64,000 bases of DNA from Pipra filicauda (lineage: Eukaryota > Chordata > Aves > Passeriformes > Pipridae): NCBI RefSeq assembly GCF_003945595.2, contig NW_024104506.1, positions 705,529 through 769,528 on the forward strand, given 5' to 3'. Both the position numbers and the translations under genes were made by a program. How positions within the stretch are numbered: position 1 is the stretch's first letter; the number at the start of each line of letters is the position of its first letter. Shown one piece after another: positions 45,531 through 55,225 of this stretch. The notes beneath the pieces were generated by a model. The model was not told where the DNA came from. It did not search any database and worked only from the letters and a program-made list of their open reading frames with translations.

Positions 45531-46365
45531 CCTTGCTCCAGGCTCTGCTAACCCTGCAGTCTGCACTAATGCTTGTTGGTTTATGGTTTTTACTTGCTCC
45601 AAAACTAGTGGTCTCCTGCGCAGCTCACACAGCTAAGAAACAGCACCAGTGGAAAGACACCACCTGACATTTAACTTTCACAATCTTTCACAAGGCTGCA
45701 ATAGAATAGCAAAGTTTTGTAAGAATCTCTTATTTAACCTCAGTCCTAACACCTTCTTAAAATCTCGACACCGACGGAAAGTATTTTTAAGTTTACACAG
45801 TTACACATTCATGTAGTTTTTCTCTTTCACACAATCTTTTCCCATACACTCTTAGGTGGCCACCTCAAACACTCTCATCAATCACACACATTTCAAGCAG
45901 TCATTGGCTGTGCACTTCTTATCAATTTCATAATTCAAAGGAAATTTATGGCATAGCCACCAACAGCAATCTGCAAATCCTGCATAACTCTCCATGTAAA
46001 AGACAAATACAGCAAGAAAAGACAGGATATTATCTTGGAAATCTTCAACCCTTCTCATAGAGCAATGATATTCTGTCATAAAGGCAATAAAACTATTTCT
46101 GCAGGGGGCAAGACTACCCCTTTTGTCTCATCGTTCCGTCTGCAAACCTTCTACCTGCACCCTGCCACCGGGGGAAACAGCCAAATTTCATGTAATAGAC
46201 ACGAAATGGCGAACTATAGGAAATTTTTAATAACCTTCTGCAATATGCAAAAAGCTAATCACGGATGTTGTGTTATTTCTAATTTTGCTTCAAGGGATTT
46301 TTCGTCAGTCTCCCTTTCTGTTTTTGAAGAAAACATTTGAGAATGCCATGAGCACGCTGCATGCG

Positions 46366-46960
46366 TGTGCAAGTTTCGAGCTGGCTTCCCGCCAAGCCCC
46401 CCGAAACTCGACAACAAGGACCCGCTTCCCAGAGAGGGAAGAGAAAAGAAACGACCCAAACAGCCAAAGCTATAGCAAAAATATATACATATATATATTT
46501 TACATATGAGACAGATACACACAATGAGAATACCACACACCACAACTCCAGAAATCCCAAACAGCTCCCCAAAAAGGGAAGAGGGGGAGGGAGAAGGGAG
46601 AAGGACAAAAAGGGACAAAGACCGAGCAAGTCAACCAGCCAACTGAAGGCAAACTAGCAAAAAATCTCACCACTTCCCTTCGAACAGGCAGGATGGCTAG
46701 ACATGGTCCAATGCTCTCCCCTCACGCGTGGCAGATAACAGCAGTCACTGTAGGCCTCAGCTCCAGGTAAGCCAGACTGAGACAGGGACCCACCGTTCTC
46801 GAACCTCGCCGGAAAGGAAGAGAGCGAGGTCCCTCCTGCTGGCTTTATTTATACCTCAAGTTACGTAAAGGAATAGCATGGAATACTTCCGTGATCACTT
46901 TCCTAGTTCCTTCCTGGTTATAAGCTGGTCTCCAGGAAGGCCTAGAGTGAAACCATCACA
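46366..46960 (-). mobile_element. Solo LTR, ERVL-like, nested in the provirus
   Basis: 595 bp on the minus strand, starting TGTGATGGTTTCACTCTAGG and ending CAGCTCGAAACTTGCACA. Perfect 5-bp direct repeats ATGCG flank it (46361-46365 and 46961-46965). It contains GGTATAAATAAAGCC as TATA box, a pyrimidine-rich central part and a CTTGGCGGGAAGCCAGCTCG end. It belongs to the same family as 13727-14322, with equal length within one base. Because it interrupts the provirus, it inserted later. Confidence 0.9.
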
Positions 46961-48007
46961 ATGCGTAACACCTATTGCTGTAAAAACAGTGCAATCTTAT
47001 TTGATTTATAAATTGGGGTATTGTTAGTTTTAAGTTGGTTTTCCCTTTTCCCTTTTTTCCGTCTTTTTCCATCTTTTGCTCCCCCCCACACACCCCCCCT
47101 TGCTGAAGGACGAAGGAGGGGGAGAAAATCTGCAGAAGGAACTTAACAACTTAATCACAGGGTCTGCTTAAGAAAAGATAAAACATAGGAGAGGGAGAAA
47201 ACAGCTGCAAACAGGCACGTTTCAGAGAGGGGGTGGTTGGAATAACAAGGAAAAAAAGACAAACAGCTTTCCCCCCTCCCCCGACTGCACCCCCCGAAGC
47301 CATTGCTACTGTCGTCAACTCGCCGCTCTAGGAAGAGGAGCGGCACTAGGGAAAAAACATTCGCTGTAATAAAGGGGAGCGGAACCTACACCTTTTGGGA
47401 CCATGGCTGTCAGCAGTGCAGGGGAAACAGAGCCCCCCCCACCACCTGCCACGCCCAGGGCCGCCAGCTTGCACACGCGGGCGCACCGCTCCTAGCCAGG
47501 GCCATGCACGGCGCCGCGATTTTGCTGCCCCCCGGCTCTGTGTCTTCTGGGAGCGCTCGGAGCCGGGGCTACGCATGGCGCCGCCCTGTAGGCACCCACC
47601 ACAGGCAGACAGACCCGGCACCGGCACGAGTTCACTCAGCGCGGCGACGCAAACACCCAGCGCCGTGAACACAGCCACAAACGCGCGGCGCAGCCCCTCA
47701 GCACAGATCAGATGAAAAGCAGGAAGTGTCTCAAGGTGGAACTTAGTCACAGTGTTAGTAAAGTTCGTCCATCAGTAGTACTTTGACGCCGCAGCCGCCA
47801 TCCCCGGTCGTCCTGGATATGCACTGCCAAGATGCTAGCACCGCGTTCATGTTGGTGGGGCCGCTCAGCTGTCCCTGGCCCCGCTCCGTGACCTCTGGTC
47901 CCGCTCCGGCTCCCTTCGGCTCCGCTCGACTCCCTTTTTTGCGCGATTTCTCTGTATGATGGTATCTAGTAGCATTCTAATGTCCTCAGACTGTGCTTTA
48001 ATGTCTT

Positions 48008-48244
48008 TTACTGTTCCAGATAACAATCGCCAAGTTGTAAGGAGGGAAGCAGCAACTTTTTTTCTCCCTTAGAGGCAGCAGTAAAGAGCTTATCACTAAG
48101 TTCTTTCAAAGTAGAGGCAATAAAGGCAGTTACAGTGTCTGCTTCACATCCTTGGCTCATAAACGAAAGCAGCATCTGTCGCAAAACCATTCGTCTAATT
48201 TTTCTCTTTTTTAAGCAGGATAGACTTCCATATAGATGCAACAT
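48008..48244 (-). pseudogene. ERV gag remnant, N-terminal-like
   Basis: A 78-codon frame starting at an ATG about 170 bp after the primer binding site, where gag is expected to begin. It is rich in Lys/Arg near the start and otherwise helical-looking. It ends at a stop, and no continuous gag follows. The assignment rests mainly on position. Confidence 0.45.
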
Positions 48245-48289
48245 TAGATCCCTCTTTTGCTAAGAGTTGTCCCCTTGTTCTCGGGGGCT

Positions 48290-48296
48290 CACCTGT
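48290..48296 (-). promoter_or_regulatory. Leader splice donor of the provirus
   Basis: On the minus strand CTGGACAG is followed by GTGAGC, a strong splice donor between the primer binding site and the gag-like frame. This is where retroviruses carry their major donor. Confidence 0.55.
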
Positions 48297-48395
48297 CCAG
48301 GTATCTGCGTCTGGCCTGCCTGACAGCTTCTCTGCTGCTCTTATGCTACACCAAGCTCCGTCCCCGCGGCAACCTCCCTGCTGCCCGTATCGGCT

Positions 48396-48412
48396 TCATG
48401 TCGGGGTCACCA
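48396..48412 (-). promoter_or_regulatory. Primer binding site, tRNA-Trp-like
   Basis: The minus strand reads TGGTGACCCCGACATGA, starting two bases after the LTR end. From memory, the complement of the 3' end of tRNA-Trp reads TGGTGACCCCGACGTGA, so 16 of 17 bases agree. This is the primer used by avian alpharetroviruses. Confidence 0.8.
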
Positions 48413-48414
48413 AA

Positions 48415-48885
48415 TGTCGTTGTTGGAACGGACTATGAGATAATATTCAGCAAGAAAGTTTATTGGAAAAGAAAAAAGGAAGCAGCAGCAGCCACAAGCT
48501 GCGATTTACACCCTCTTAAATACAGTTCTTTTTGTACATGTATATCACACAGATAGGTCAGCTTACATACACAAACTACAATTCTCACAGCTAATAGGAA
48601 GACTTTAGCTGGACTTTCTCTGGACTTTCTCAGTCCTCCTTTCTCACAACATTTCTGTGCACCTGTCCCTGTTTTCCTTTAATGTTTATATTTTTCTCAG
48701 TCACTCTGTTCAAAACAAGTCCTCGTTCTCATGAGACAGTGTTCCCCATTCCCACAGGACAGCTCTCTCCTGCTGCTCCTCTGCTCTCTCAGGATGCATC
48801 AGTACGTTGTCAGGACCAGGGCCTCCATTCTCAGCCAGTTTCTTGTTCCATACCAGGGGTCTCGGCCCAGCCGAGATTCCCCACA
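48415..48885 (-). mobile_element. 5' LTR of the truncated provirus
   Basis: 471 bp on the minus strand, from TGTGGGGAATCTCGGCTGG to CCGTTCCAACAACGACA. It aligns with the solo LTR at 44128-44575 across its length and carries CCAATAAAC as polyadenylation signal. The differences are substitutions and short indels, so the two copies are not recent duplicates of each other. Confidence 0.88.
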
Positions 48886-48889
48886 CCTT

Positions 48890-49320
48890 TGTGGTGCACT
48901 TTTTGTGTCAGCCTGGGTACTCTATTGGCAGCAAGAGCTTTCTGTGCAGACACCTTTGGTGTGGGAGGAATCTTCGTCAGAATGCAATTTTGGGAATAGG
49001 GCTGGGAGTTGGGAGGCAGGTCTGAAAACAGGAAACAACAGCCCTTATCCCCAGGAAAGAAAGCCTGGAAGCTTTGGCTTGGTGGTGCAGTTGGTTTGTC
49101 AGCCTGGAGACGCCATTGGCAGCAAGGGCTTTCTGTGCTGGCACCTGTGGTGTGGGAGGCATCTTTGTTTGTATGCAATTTTTGGAGTTTGGCTGGCAGT
49201 TTGGGGGCAGGGCTGAAAACCGGGGAGAACCCTGATTCTAAGTATGAGGAGAGACAGAAACCAGGAGACTTTGAAGTACAACTGATGTTTCTACAGTCTC
49301 CCAGCTTTCCTCACATTAAT
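48890..49320 (+). repeat. Imperfect tandem duplication of about 195 bp with a gag-like tail
   Basis: The block with TTGGCAGCAAGAGCTTTCTG, GGTGTGGGAGGAATC and GGTCTGAAAACAGG (48925-49030) is repeated at 49118-49225 with TTGGCAGCAAGGGCTTTCTG, GGTGTGGGAGGCATC and GGCTGAAAACCGG. The second unit runs into a segment (about 49205-49320) that is a close copy, in opposite orientation, of the gag-like region at 53512-53625. This looks like a rearranged ERV fragment. Confidence 0.75.
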
Positions 49321-51414
49321 GAAAATTGGCTCATGAGGATAATGAGGATGCAGCTTCTGCTACGGGGAATTCTAAGCATTCTGGGGTCGGTAAGACAACC
49401 TGGTAAGTAACACTTGAGTCAATGGGGGGTTGTCTTGGGGGATGGTTTCCTTTCTCTTTTCTGTCTCTTGGTTTCTCATTTTGTTTGCTACTTTCTTTGG
49501 AATAAATGTTGTTTTGTTCAGCTTTCAACTGTGTACTGGTTTTGGTTTTGGCAATCTCCCTGCTACACGCAGACATAACAAACAAATGACAGCATCAGCA
49601 GATGCCTTTCCATTCCTCTTTCCCTTCCCATTCCCACAGCCAACACACTATTTCACTTCTCACTTTAACAAAGCTCTTTTCTCCTTCAAGCCCCTCAAAG
49701 GCGCCAAGGCCACATAGGAGGCCACACACAAACAGTACTCCTCTTCCCACTTGACCACACCTTCCCCCTCACTGTTCTACAGGGAAAACCATGAATCTGC
49801 TCGCTGCTTCCCATCAGCAGCTCAGCACAAGGAGCTAAAGGAGCTCAAGCCTTAGGCCACAAGAGCTGACAGCGAGGAAACTTTGGGAGCAAACTAATGC
49901 TGCTAACACGGACCCAGCTGAATCCAGCACACGATCACAGAATCCAAGAGTCCTTCAGCTTGGAAAAGACTGCAGGGACTGGATGATGCTTTGCACAAGC
50001 ACCAAAAGGAATACTGTGAAAGCCATGGTCTGCAGGAGGACACAGAGAAGAGGTTGGCTGGGACTGGGAAGGAGGGAGCTGGCACTGGGGGAGCGGGGAC
50101 GGGAGCCTCGGGGATGTGGTGCAGCAAGGACAGGGGCTGGTAGGCAGCAAGGCCTCACCCCCTGCCCCAGCAGCAGCACCGGGCCCTGCCCAAGGCGCTC
50201 CTGCCAGGGGCTGGGCCCTGCAGGCAGGGGCAGAACCCACTCCCTGGGGCAGCCTTGCTGCCCCGGCCCTCGTCCGGCCCAGCCTCTCCCTGTGTGCACG
50301 CTCCCCACAGCACAGGTTGCACTGGGCAGCATCCCCTGATGGGCCCTGCAGAGCTGCCCCATGGGGACACTTCCCTTATATGTCACAGGTGCCACAGCCT
50401 GTCCCAGCCAGCCCTGCCCATTGTCCCCACCCTGGCTCAGTGACTCACAGTGGCCCCTGGCAACCAAAGAACCAAAGCCCCACACCCCCAGAGTGCAGCC
50501 CCACCCATCTGCAAGGGCCCCCCAAAGGGTTCTCTGCACAAAACATCCCCTCCAAACCCTTGTCAGATAGAAAACTGGGGGACATGACCCTTGGATGCTT
50601 TTAGTGCAGACACAAGCTTTTCTTGAATAATGGAGTCACTTTTTTATTATTAATATTTAGAGTTATCCATTTGGGCACAGGATGTCCTACAAGCTAATGT
50701 GGTGTCACATTTGGAGTGAAAAGTACTTTTCAAAGAAACCCAGGGTGCATGGGTGATGCAGAGGAAGCTGTCAAGTCACCCAATGTTAAGCTCAACACTG
50801 CTTTGCAGCAGCACTGCCCTTTCACACACATCTTTTGCAAAGACAAAGATGTCAGGGTTTAGTTTCTAAATCAGTAACACTTGACAAGACCTCTTTATGA
50901 ACTGACAGCAAGATAACTTAGGAGCAGCTTAGGGCTGGCAAGCGTAGGAGCCCACAAGAGAAGGGGCTGATGGGTATGCCGTGAACACTGACAGCTGGAT
51001 GGTTGTGGAGCTGACCAAGGACTGCTGGTAAAATAGAAAGAACAACATGTGACTGGGGAAGGGGCCATGTGGAGTAGGGCAGCACTTTTCCCGGACAAAC
51101 CTCCTTGTTCCAGTTTCAACAGACACAAAAAACAAGTGACAGCATCAGCACAGAAGCTCCTCTTTGCCTTGCCTTGCCTTGCCAGACACAAAAGACATCA
51201 CCTGCTGGACTTGGCCCAAACACCAGCTCCCTCCTCTCCTTTCTCAACCACTCAACCACAGCCTGCACACATCCACACCTGCCAGGGCCCACTGGCTGTT
51301 TCTCTTCTCTTTTCTGCCTGGGGGCGAAGGAAGAAGGACTGGGAGGGCATTTGCCTTCGTGCCAGAGGGAAGGGGAAGGAGATCCCCCTAAATCCATCCC
51401 CGGCAGGATGCGGG
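49321..51414. other. ERV tail-like sequence, then no gene seen
   Basis: 49321-49560 contains AATAAATGTTGTTTTGTTC and an LTR-like end (CAATCTCCCTGCTACA). A short CR1 end lies at 49932-49998. A short shared segment (ACAAATGACAGCATCAGCA at about 49580; ACAAGTGACAGCATCAGCA at about 51133) suggests another dispersed repeat. Remaining frames, including one of 162 codons at 50116-50604, have no motif. Confidence 0.4.
49932..49998 (-). mobile_element. CR1-like 3' end fragment
   Basis: The segment contains GATCACAGAATCCAAGAGTC and then AGCTTGGAAAAGACTGCAGG, a reverse-oriented CR1 terminus of a divergent subfamily. Confidence 0.7.
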
Positions 51415-51990
51415 CTGGGGGGGACATTGGGGGACCCCCAAGAGTATTTTCGAGGGGAGGAAAGAATGGGGGCACCCACAGGGGGCTGGGGGGGGAGGGA
51501 CCCAAGAATCTCGTGGCGGGACACTGGGAGGTTCCCAGTAGTTTCTTGGGGGGGTTGACCCCCAGGAGTCCGGGAGGAAAAATGGACGGAGGAGTCCACC
51601 GTAAAGGGTTGGGGAGACCCAAAAGATTTTAGGACGGGGTCGGGGGGGGCCCAGGAGTTCTGAAGAGGGTTTGGGGGTCCCCAGGAGGGGGTTTGGGGGT
51701 CTGAGGTGGTTCCAGGAGATTTTCAAGGGTTAAAGGGACGCACAGGAGATTTGGGTGGGGGAGGGGAAAGGCTGAGGGGTGGCCCCCAGGAGGGGGGCTT
51801 TCGGAGGGTCCCCAGGAATCTTAGGGGGGATCTGGGCGGTTCCTGAGAGTCTTGGGGGAGATTTGGAGGGGTCACCAGGAGCCCCCAGACCCCCCAAACT
51901 CACCCGACACCACCATGGCCTTGTTGGGGCCGCACGTAAAAAACATCGTGGCGGGGGGAGACCCTGGGGCCAGGAGTGATCGGGACCAAT
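51415..51990. repeat. G-rich degenerate tandem array
   Basis: Loosely repeated units of GGGGGTCCCCAGGAG and GGTTTGGGGGTC type on the + strand for about 575 bp. Many GGGG runs lie within 20 bases of one another, so G-quadruplex potential is high. Similar style DNA occurs at 30310-30500 and 52560-52965. Confidence 0.75.
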
Positions 51991-52249
51991 CAGGATCAAT
52001 CGCGATCCTCCCCCCCCCGCCCCGCTCCGGGCAGCCCCCGCGGAAGTATCGATGACTCACCAGCACGAGGAGAGGGGCCACATAATTTGCCAATGACGTC
52101 ACTCTAGCAGAGCCGTTCTATTGGCTGCGACCCATGAGGGAGCCCCAAAACCTGTTCATGGCTTGGGGGGAAAGGAGAGCCGGCATGGCCGGGAACGGAG
52201 GTGCAGAGGGTGTTCCAGTGCCCAGGAAAGGGGCAAAAAACTTTCCCTT

Positions 52250-52350
52250 CTTTCTCCAAGTGCCCCCTCAGCCCATCCCAGTGTCTCCCCTCTCTCCCAG
52301 TGCCCCCTCAGCCCATCCCAGTCTCTCCTCTGCTCTCCCAGTGCCCCTGT
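52250..52350. repeat. Short tandem repeat, about 45-bp unit, 2.3 copies
   Basis: CCCAGTGCCCCCTCAGCCCA followed by TCCCAGTGTCTCCCCTCTCT recurs directly with small changes, and a third partial CCCAGTGCCCC follows. Confidence 0.8.
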
Positions 52351-52559
52351 CCATCGAGCTCCCAGCCCAGCCCCGCCCCCTGCTCTGCTCCGGGCTGGAT
52401 TTCTCCCCTGCAGGGGCAGCTGAGGTGGCTCCAGGGTGGGCGGGAGCTTTCGGGGCGCGGGGTGGCTCCCGACGTGCTGCTGGAACCGCCCTGGGCGGGG
52501 ACGCCTCCCCCTGCCAGGGTGGGCACGTCAGCCTGGGGCACCTCCTCACCCGAGACTGG

Positions 52560-52965
52560 GGGATGGGCCGGCAACTGGGAGGGGGTTTGGGAAGGAATGG
52601 GGAGGCTGAGAAGGGGTTGGGGGTCGTGGAGGTAACTGGGAAGGGGTTTGGGGGAGCTTGGGGGGTTGGGAGGGAGGTTGGGGAGATTGGGGCGACTATG
52701 AGGGGTTTGGGGGAATCGTCAGGGGTCTGGGAAGGGACTGGGAGAGAGTTTGGGGGCGTCCTCGAGGGGAAGGGGGCAACTAGGAGAGGGTTTGAGGGGT
52801 CCTGGGAGGGCTGGAGGTAACTAGGAGAGGTTTGGGGGCGTCTTGTGGGCTTTTGTGGGTCTGGGAGGTAGTCTGAGGACCTTGGAGGGTTTGAGGGGAA
52901 GTTGGGAGTGTCCTGTGGGACTGGGATGGGATTTGAGGGCTCCTGGAGGGGCTGGGAGAGGTTTA
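52560..52965. repeat. G-rich degenerate tandem array
   Basis: Repeated GGGTTTGGGGG and CTGGGAGGGG-type units, the + strand being G-rich. A 256-codon Pro/Ser-rich frame on the opposite strand is a consequence of this composition, not a gene. Confidence 0.75.
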
Positions 52966-53149
52966 TGCCTTTATACTGCGGGCATTGTCTGGTATTGATG
53001 AGGATAATCAGTGAGCTGACTGTTTCATAATCGTCCAAATTTTAACATACAATATGATTATTAGAATAAAAAGCAAAAGGGTGATATCAACAAAACAGTA
53101 ACAGGGTGAAGCTCTTGGTTGAAGACTCTGGTTGCTTCTTTTACTCCAG

Positions 53150-53300
53150 TGATTAACTCTTTTTCGTCTGGGTTTTAAACCCAGCTTTGGCATTTTGCTG
53201 TGAACATTGTGTCCCCATATCTACTGGAAATTTTATTAACTGTTGATGAGAACCAACTGGAATCCCAAGGTATGTGATGTATTGATAGGATTTCACTGGC
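53150..53300 (-). pseudogene. ERV protease-like remnant
   Basis: A minus-strand frame after the gag-like part reads LIKFPVDMGTQCSQQ. This resembles the start of a retroviral aspartic protease, but the catalytic D-T/S-G triad reads D-M-G here, so it would be inactive. A stop and frame change separate it from the gag-like frame. Confidence 0.55.
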
Positions 53301-53341
53301 TGGCTTTTAATTTGTCCTGGCTTATCACCATAATTCTTCTG

Positions 53342-54187
53342 CTAATTAGCCGCTTGAATGAGATTGAATTGAGTTGTTTTCAGGGTCGGGTTCTCCCGTT
53401 GACGCCAAGGCTTTTTAGTGGATTCAGTTGCAGGCACAAAGGAATTTGAGGGAGGTAAAGAATAATCTTCCCTTTGTTCATTATCAGAGAGATCACTCAC
53501 TCTATTTTCGTTAATGCGAGGAAAGCGGGGAGACTGTAGAAACATCAGCTGGACTTCAAAGTCTCCTGGTTTCTTTCTCTCCTCAGACTTAGAATCAGGG
53601 TTCTCTGTGGTTTCCCAAGTCTCAATGCCAGGGTAAGACACTGATTTATGAAGTTGCCTGACCAAACCAGGAACCTGTTTTTTTAGCAACAGTTTCTCTC
53701 TGCACTCTGGTGCAGCAAGACTTTGAAGGTGGTCAACCTCAGTTTGAAGCAGCTCATTTTTAGCAACAAGTTGATCCGATTTTTCTCCTGTTTCCCTCTC
53801 AAAGGCTGACTTCAACACCACATTTTCTGATTTCAAAACAGTAGACCCAACATCAGAAATCCATTCAGAAGCAGGTGAATTTTTAGCTTCTTATTGTGCA
53901 CAAGACAAACAGGCTTATAACACTACATGAATTGTACCTTTGCCATTTCCTTCCTTACATTTCTGCTTAGCCTGACATTGTTCCATGCAAACCACAATTT
54001 TCTCTTTAACTTTCTGAAACCTTTGAACCAAGTCTTTCCCAGCCTGGGAAGGCAGAGATTTGTATTTTTGCAGCAGATTATCCTTGACAACCCTGCTTTG
54101 CTGCAGCAATTTAATGCCACCTGAAAGGAGGGAGTTTAGATTTTTGCCTGTCAGCGCCCCCAGGGAAGTCGAGACCCTTGTGTCCAA
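53342..54187 (-). pseudogene. ERV gag-like remnant, coiled-coil
   Basis: Two minus-strand frames of 90 and 164 codons separated by stops. The second begins with a heptad-rich section (FERETGEKSDQLVAKNELLQ and following), then a charged section with SKSEERKKPGDFEVQLMFLQ, and ends in a Ser/Pro-rich tail that leads into the protease-like part. The section around PGDFEVQLMF is shared with 49.2 kb. No zinc-knuckle motif is visible. Confidence 0.55.
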
Positions 54188-55145
54188 CCAGTCCGTGGCA
54201 TCTTGTAATGAGATCCTTCACGTAAAGATTCACAAGATCAGAGGGTGATTTGAGTGCCCTTGTCGAGGGGATCTCAGCCAACAATATGAAGACCCCTCAG
54301 CAGAACCTGCTGAAGTGTTTCCCACTGCTGGCAACTGAAAGAACTCACTCCAACAGTTCAGGGAATAACACTCTTTATTAATACAAATTGTGACAGGTTA
54401 ATAAGGTTTGTCATTGTTGGTGATAAGGTCTGGCTGCAAAAATATGTTTTAAAGCAATCTTCTGACATATATGAAGCAAGCACAAGCTCTGGTCCTAAAA
54501 GCAATAGTTAACATGCCTTGTCAGTGCCCTTGGCCATCTCCAGCACAACTTGTCCTGTGCTGTCCCAAAGCTGCTTCTGTTTCCCTGCAGGCTGCAGACA
54601 CCCATCCGGCTTCCCCCCCTGGCTCTCACCCCTACCTTTTGCAACCCTTCCCTGACCGCTGCCCACCCTCACACTCTGTTTCTTCAAATACACACATGGA
54701 GTGATCTCCTCCTCCTTCTGGATGCTTCTCCTCCCACAGCAATGCCCTTGCAGGGACATTTCTTTCTCCTCGTCCCCTCTCTCCACCTTTCAAACTGCAG
54801 TGTGGGGCAGTGTCTCTGTCTCGGGCGGTTTCCTTCCTCCTAGGAAAGTTCCAGCAGGTGGGACACAGCCTTTCCAGCAGCATGCCAAGCCCTCAGCCTT
54901 CCTGGGGCCTTTCCCCTGCCCTGACAGCAGCAGCTTCCGTGTGCTGTCCCCAGGCTGCTCCTTTCAGCTGCTGGCACAGACAGGGCCCAGCTGTGCCAGC
55001 TGCTGTCCCGTCCTGCGCTCAGCACAAGGGACGGGGCAGCCCTGGAGTGAGCCCAGGCCCTCAGGCAGGGGGGATCTGCCAGTCCCTGTGACAGCCTGTT
55101 GGTCACAGCCTTGTGCTGGGCTGTCAGAGACCCTGCTCTGCCCCT

Positions 55146-55225
55146 CTCTGAGATGCCCCACGGCCTGAGGGACGGACACAGGGAGCTCTGTTCACAGAAG
55201 CACATCCCAGGGCTGCATTCAGGTG
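55146..55225 (+). repeat. Repeated module, copy of 60892-60970
   Basis: CTGAGATGCCCCACGGCCTG through GAGCTCTGTTCACAGAAGCA to CATCCCAGGGCTGCATTCA matches 60892-60970 and, inverted, the right palindrome arm (about 63893-63971). About ten differences are seen over 80 bp. Confidence 0.82.

Larger units (their letters stand above)
45385..48885 (-). mobile_element. Truncated endogenous retrovirus (5' LTR to gag)
   Basis: A minus-strand provirus remnant. In order it has an LTR (48885 to 48415), a 2-nt spacer, a primer binding site like tRNA-Trp, a leader with a splice donor, a gag N-terminal-like piece (48244-48008), a long decayed section and a capsid C-terminal-like piece (about 45530-45385). It then stops abruptly; no pol, env or 3' LTR follows. 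A solo LTR of another family is inserted inside (46366-46960). A GC-rich section at about 47400-47950 lies within the internal region and may be original leader/gag or a separate insertion. tRNA-Trp priming is known for avian alpharetroviruses, so an alpharetrovirus- or ERVK-like origin is likely. It is defective. Confidence 0.75.
53010..54385 (-). mobile_element. Second endogenous retrovirus remnant (gag-pro)
   Basis: On the minus strand a possible LTR 3' part with AATAAA (complement of 54368-54381) is followed by two gag-like frames (54187-53915 and 53836-53342). A protease-like segment (about 53300-53150) comes next, and then a hydrophobic LLLFILIIILYVKIW segment near 53050, which looks like a membrane anchor. 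Pol is absent, so the element carries a large internal deletion. Family unknown; coiled-coil gag would fit an ERVL-like group, but I am not sure. Confidence 0.6.

Noticed and set aside
48396..48412. tRNA-like match as a tRNA-Trp gene
   Set aside because: Only the 3' terminal 17 bases match, and they sit two bases from an LTR end, so it is a primer binding site.
50116..50604. 162-codon + strand frame
   Set aside because: Pro-rich with no motif, overlapping frames on the other strand, and no splice or homology support.
52134..53038. 228- and 256-codon frames on opposite strands
   Set aside because: They run through G-rich degenerate tandem repeats. The Pro/Ser/Gly-rich translations follow from repeat composition.
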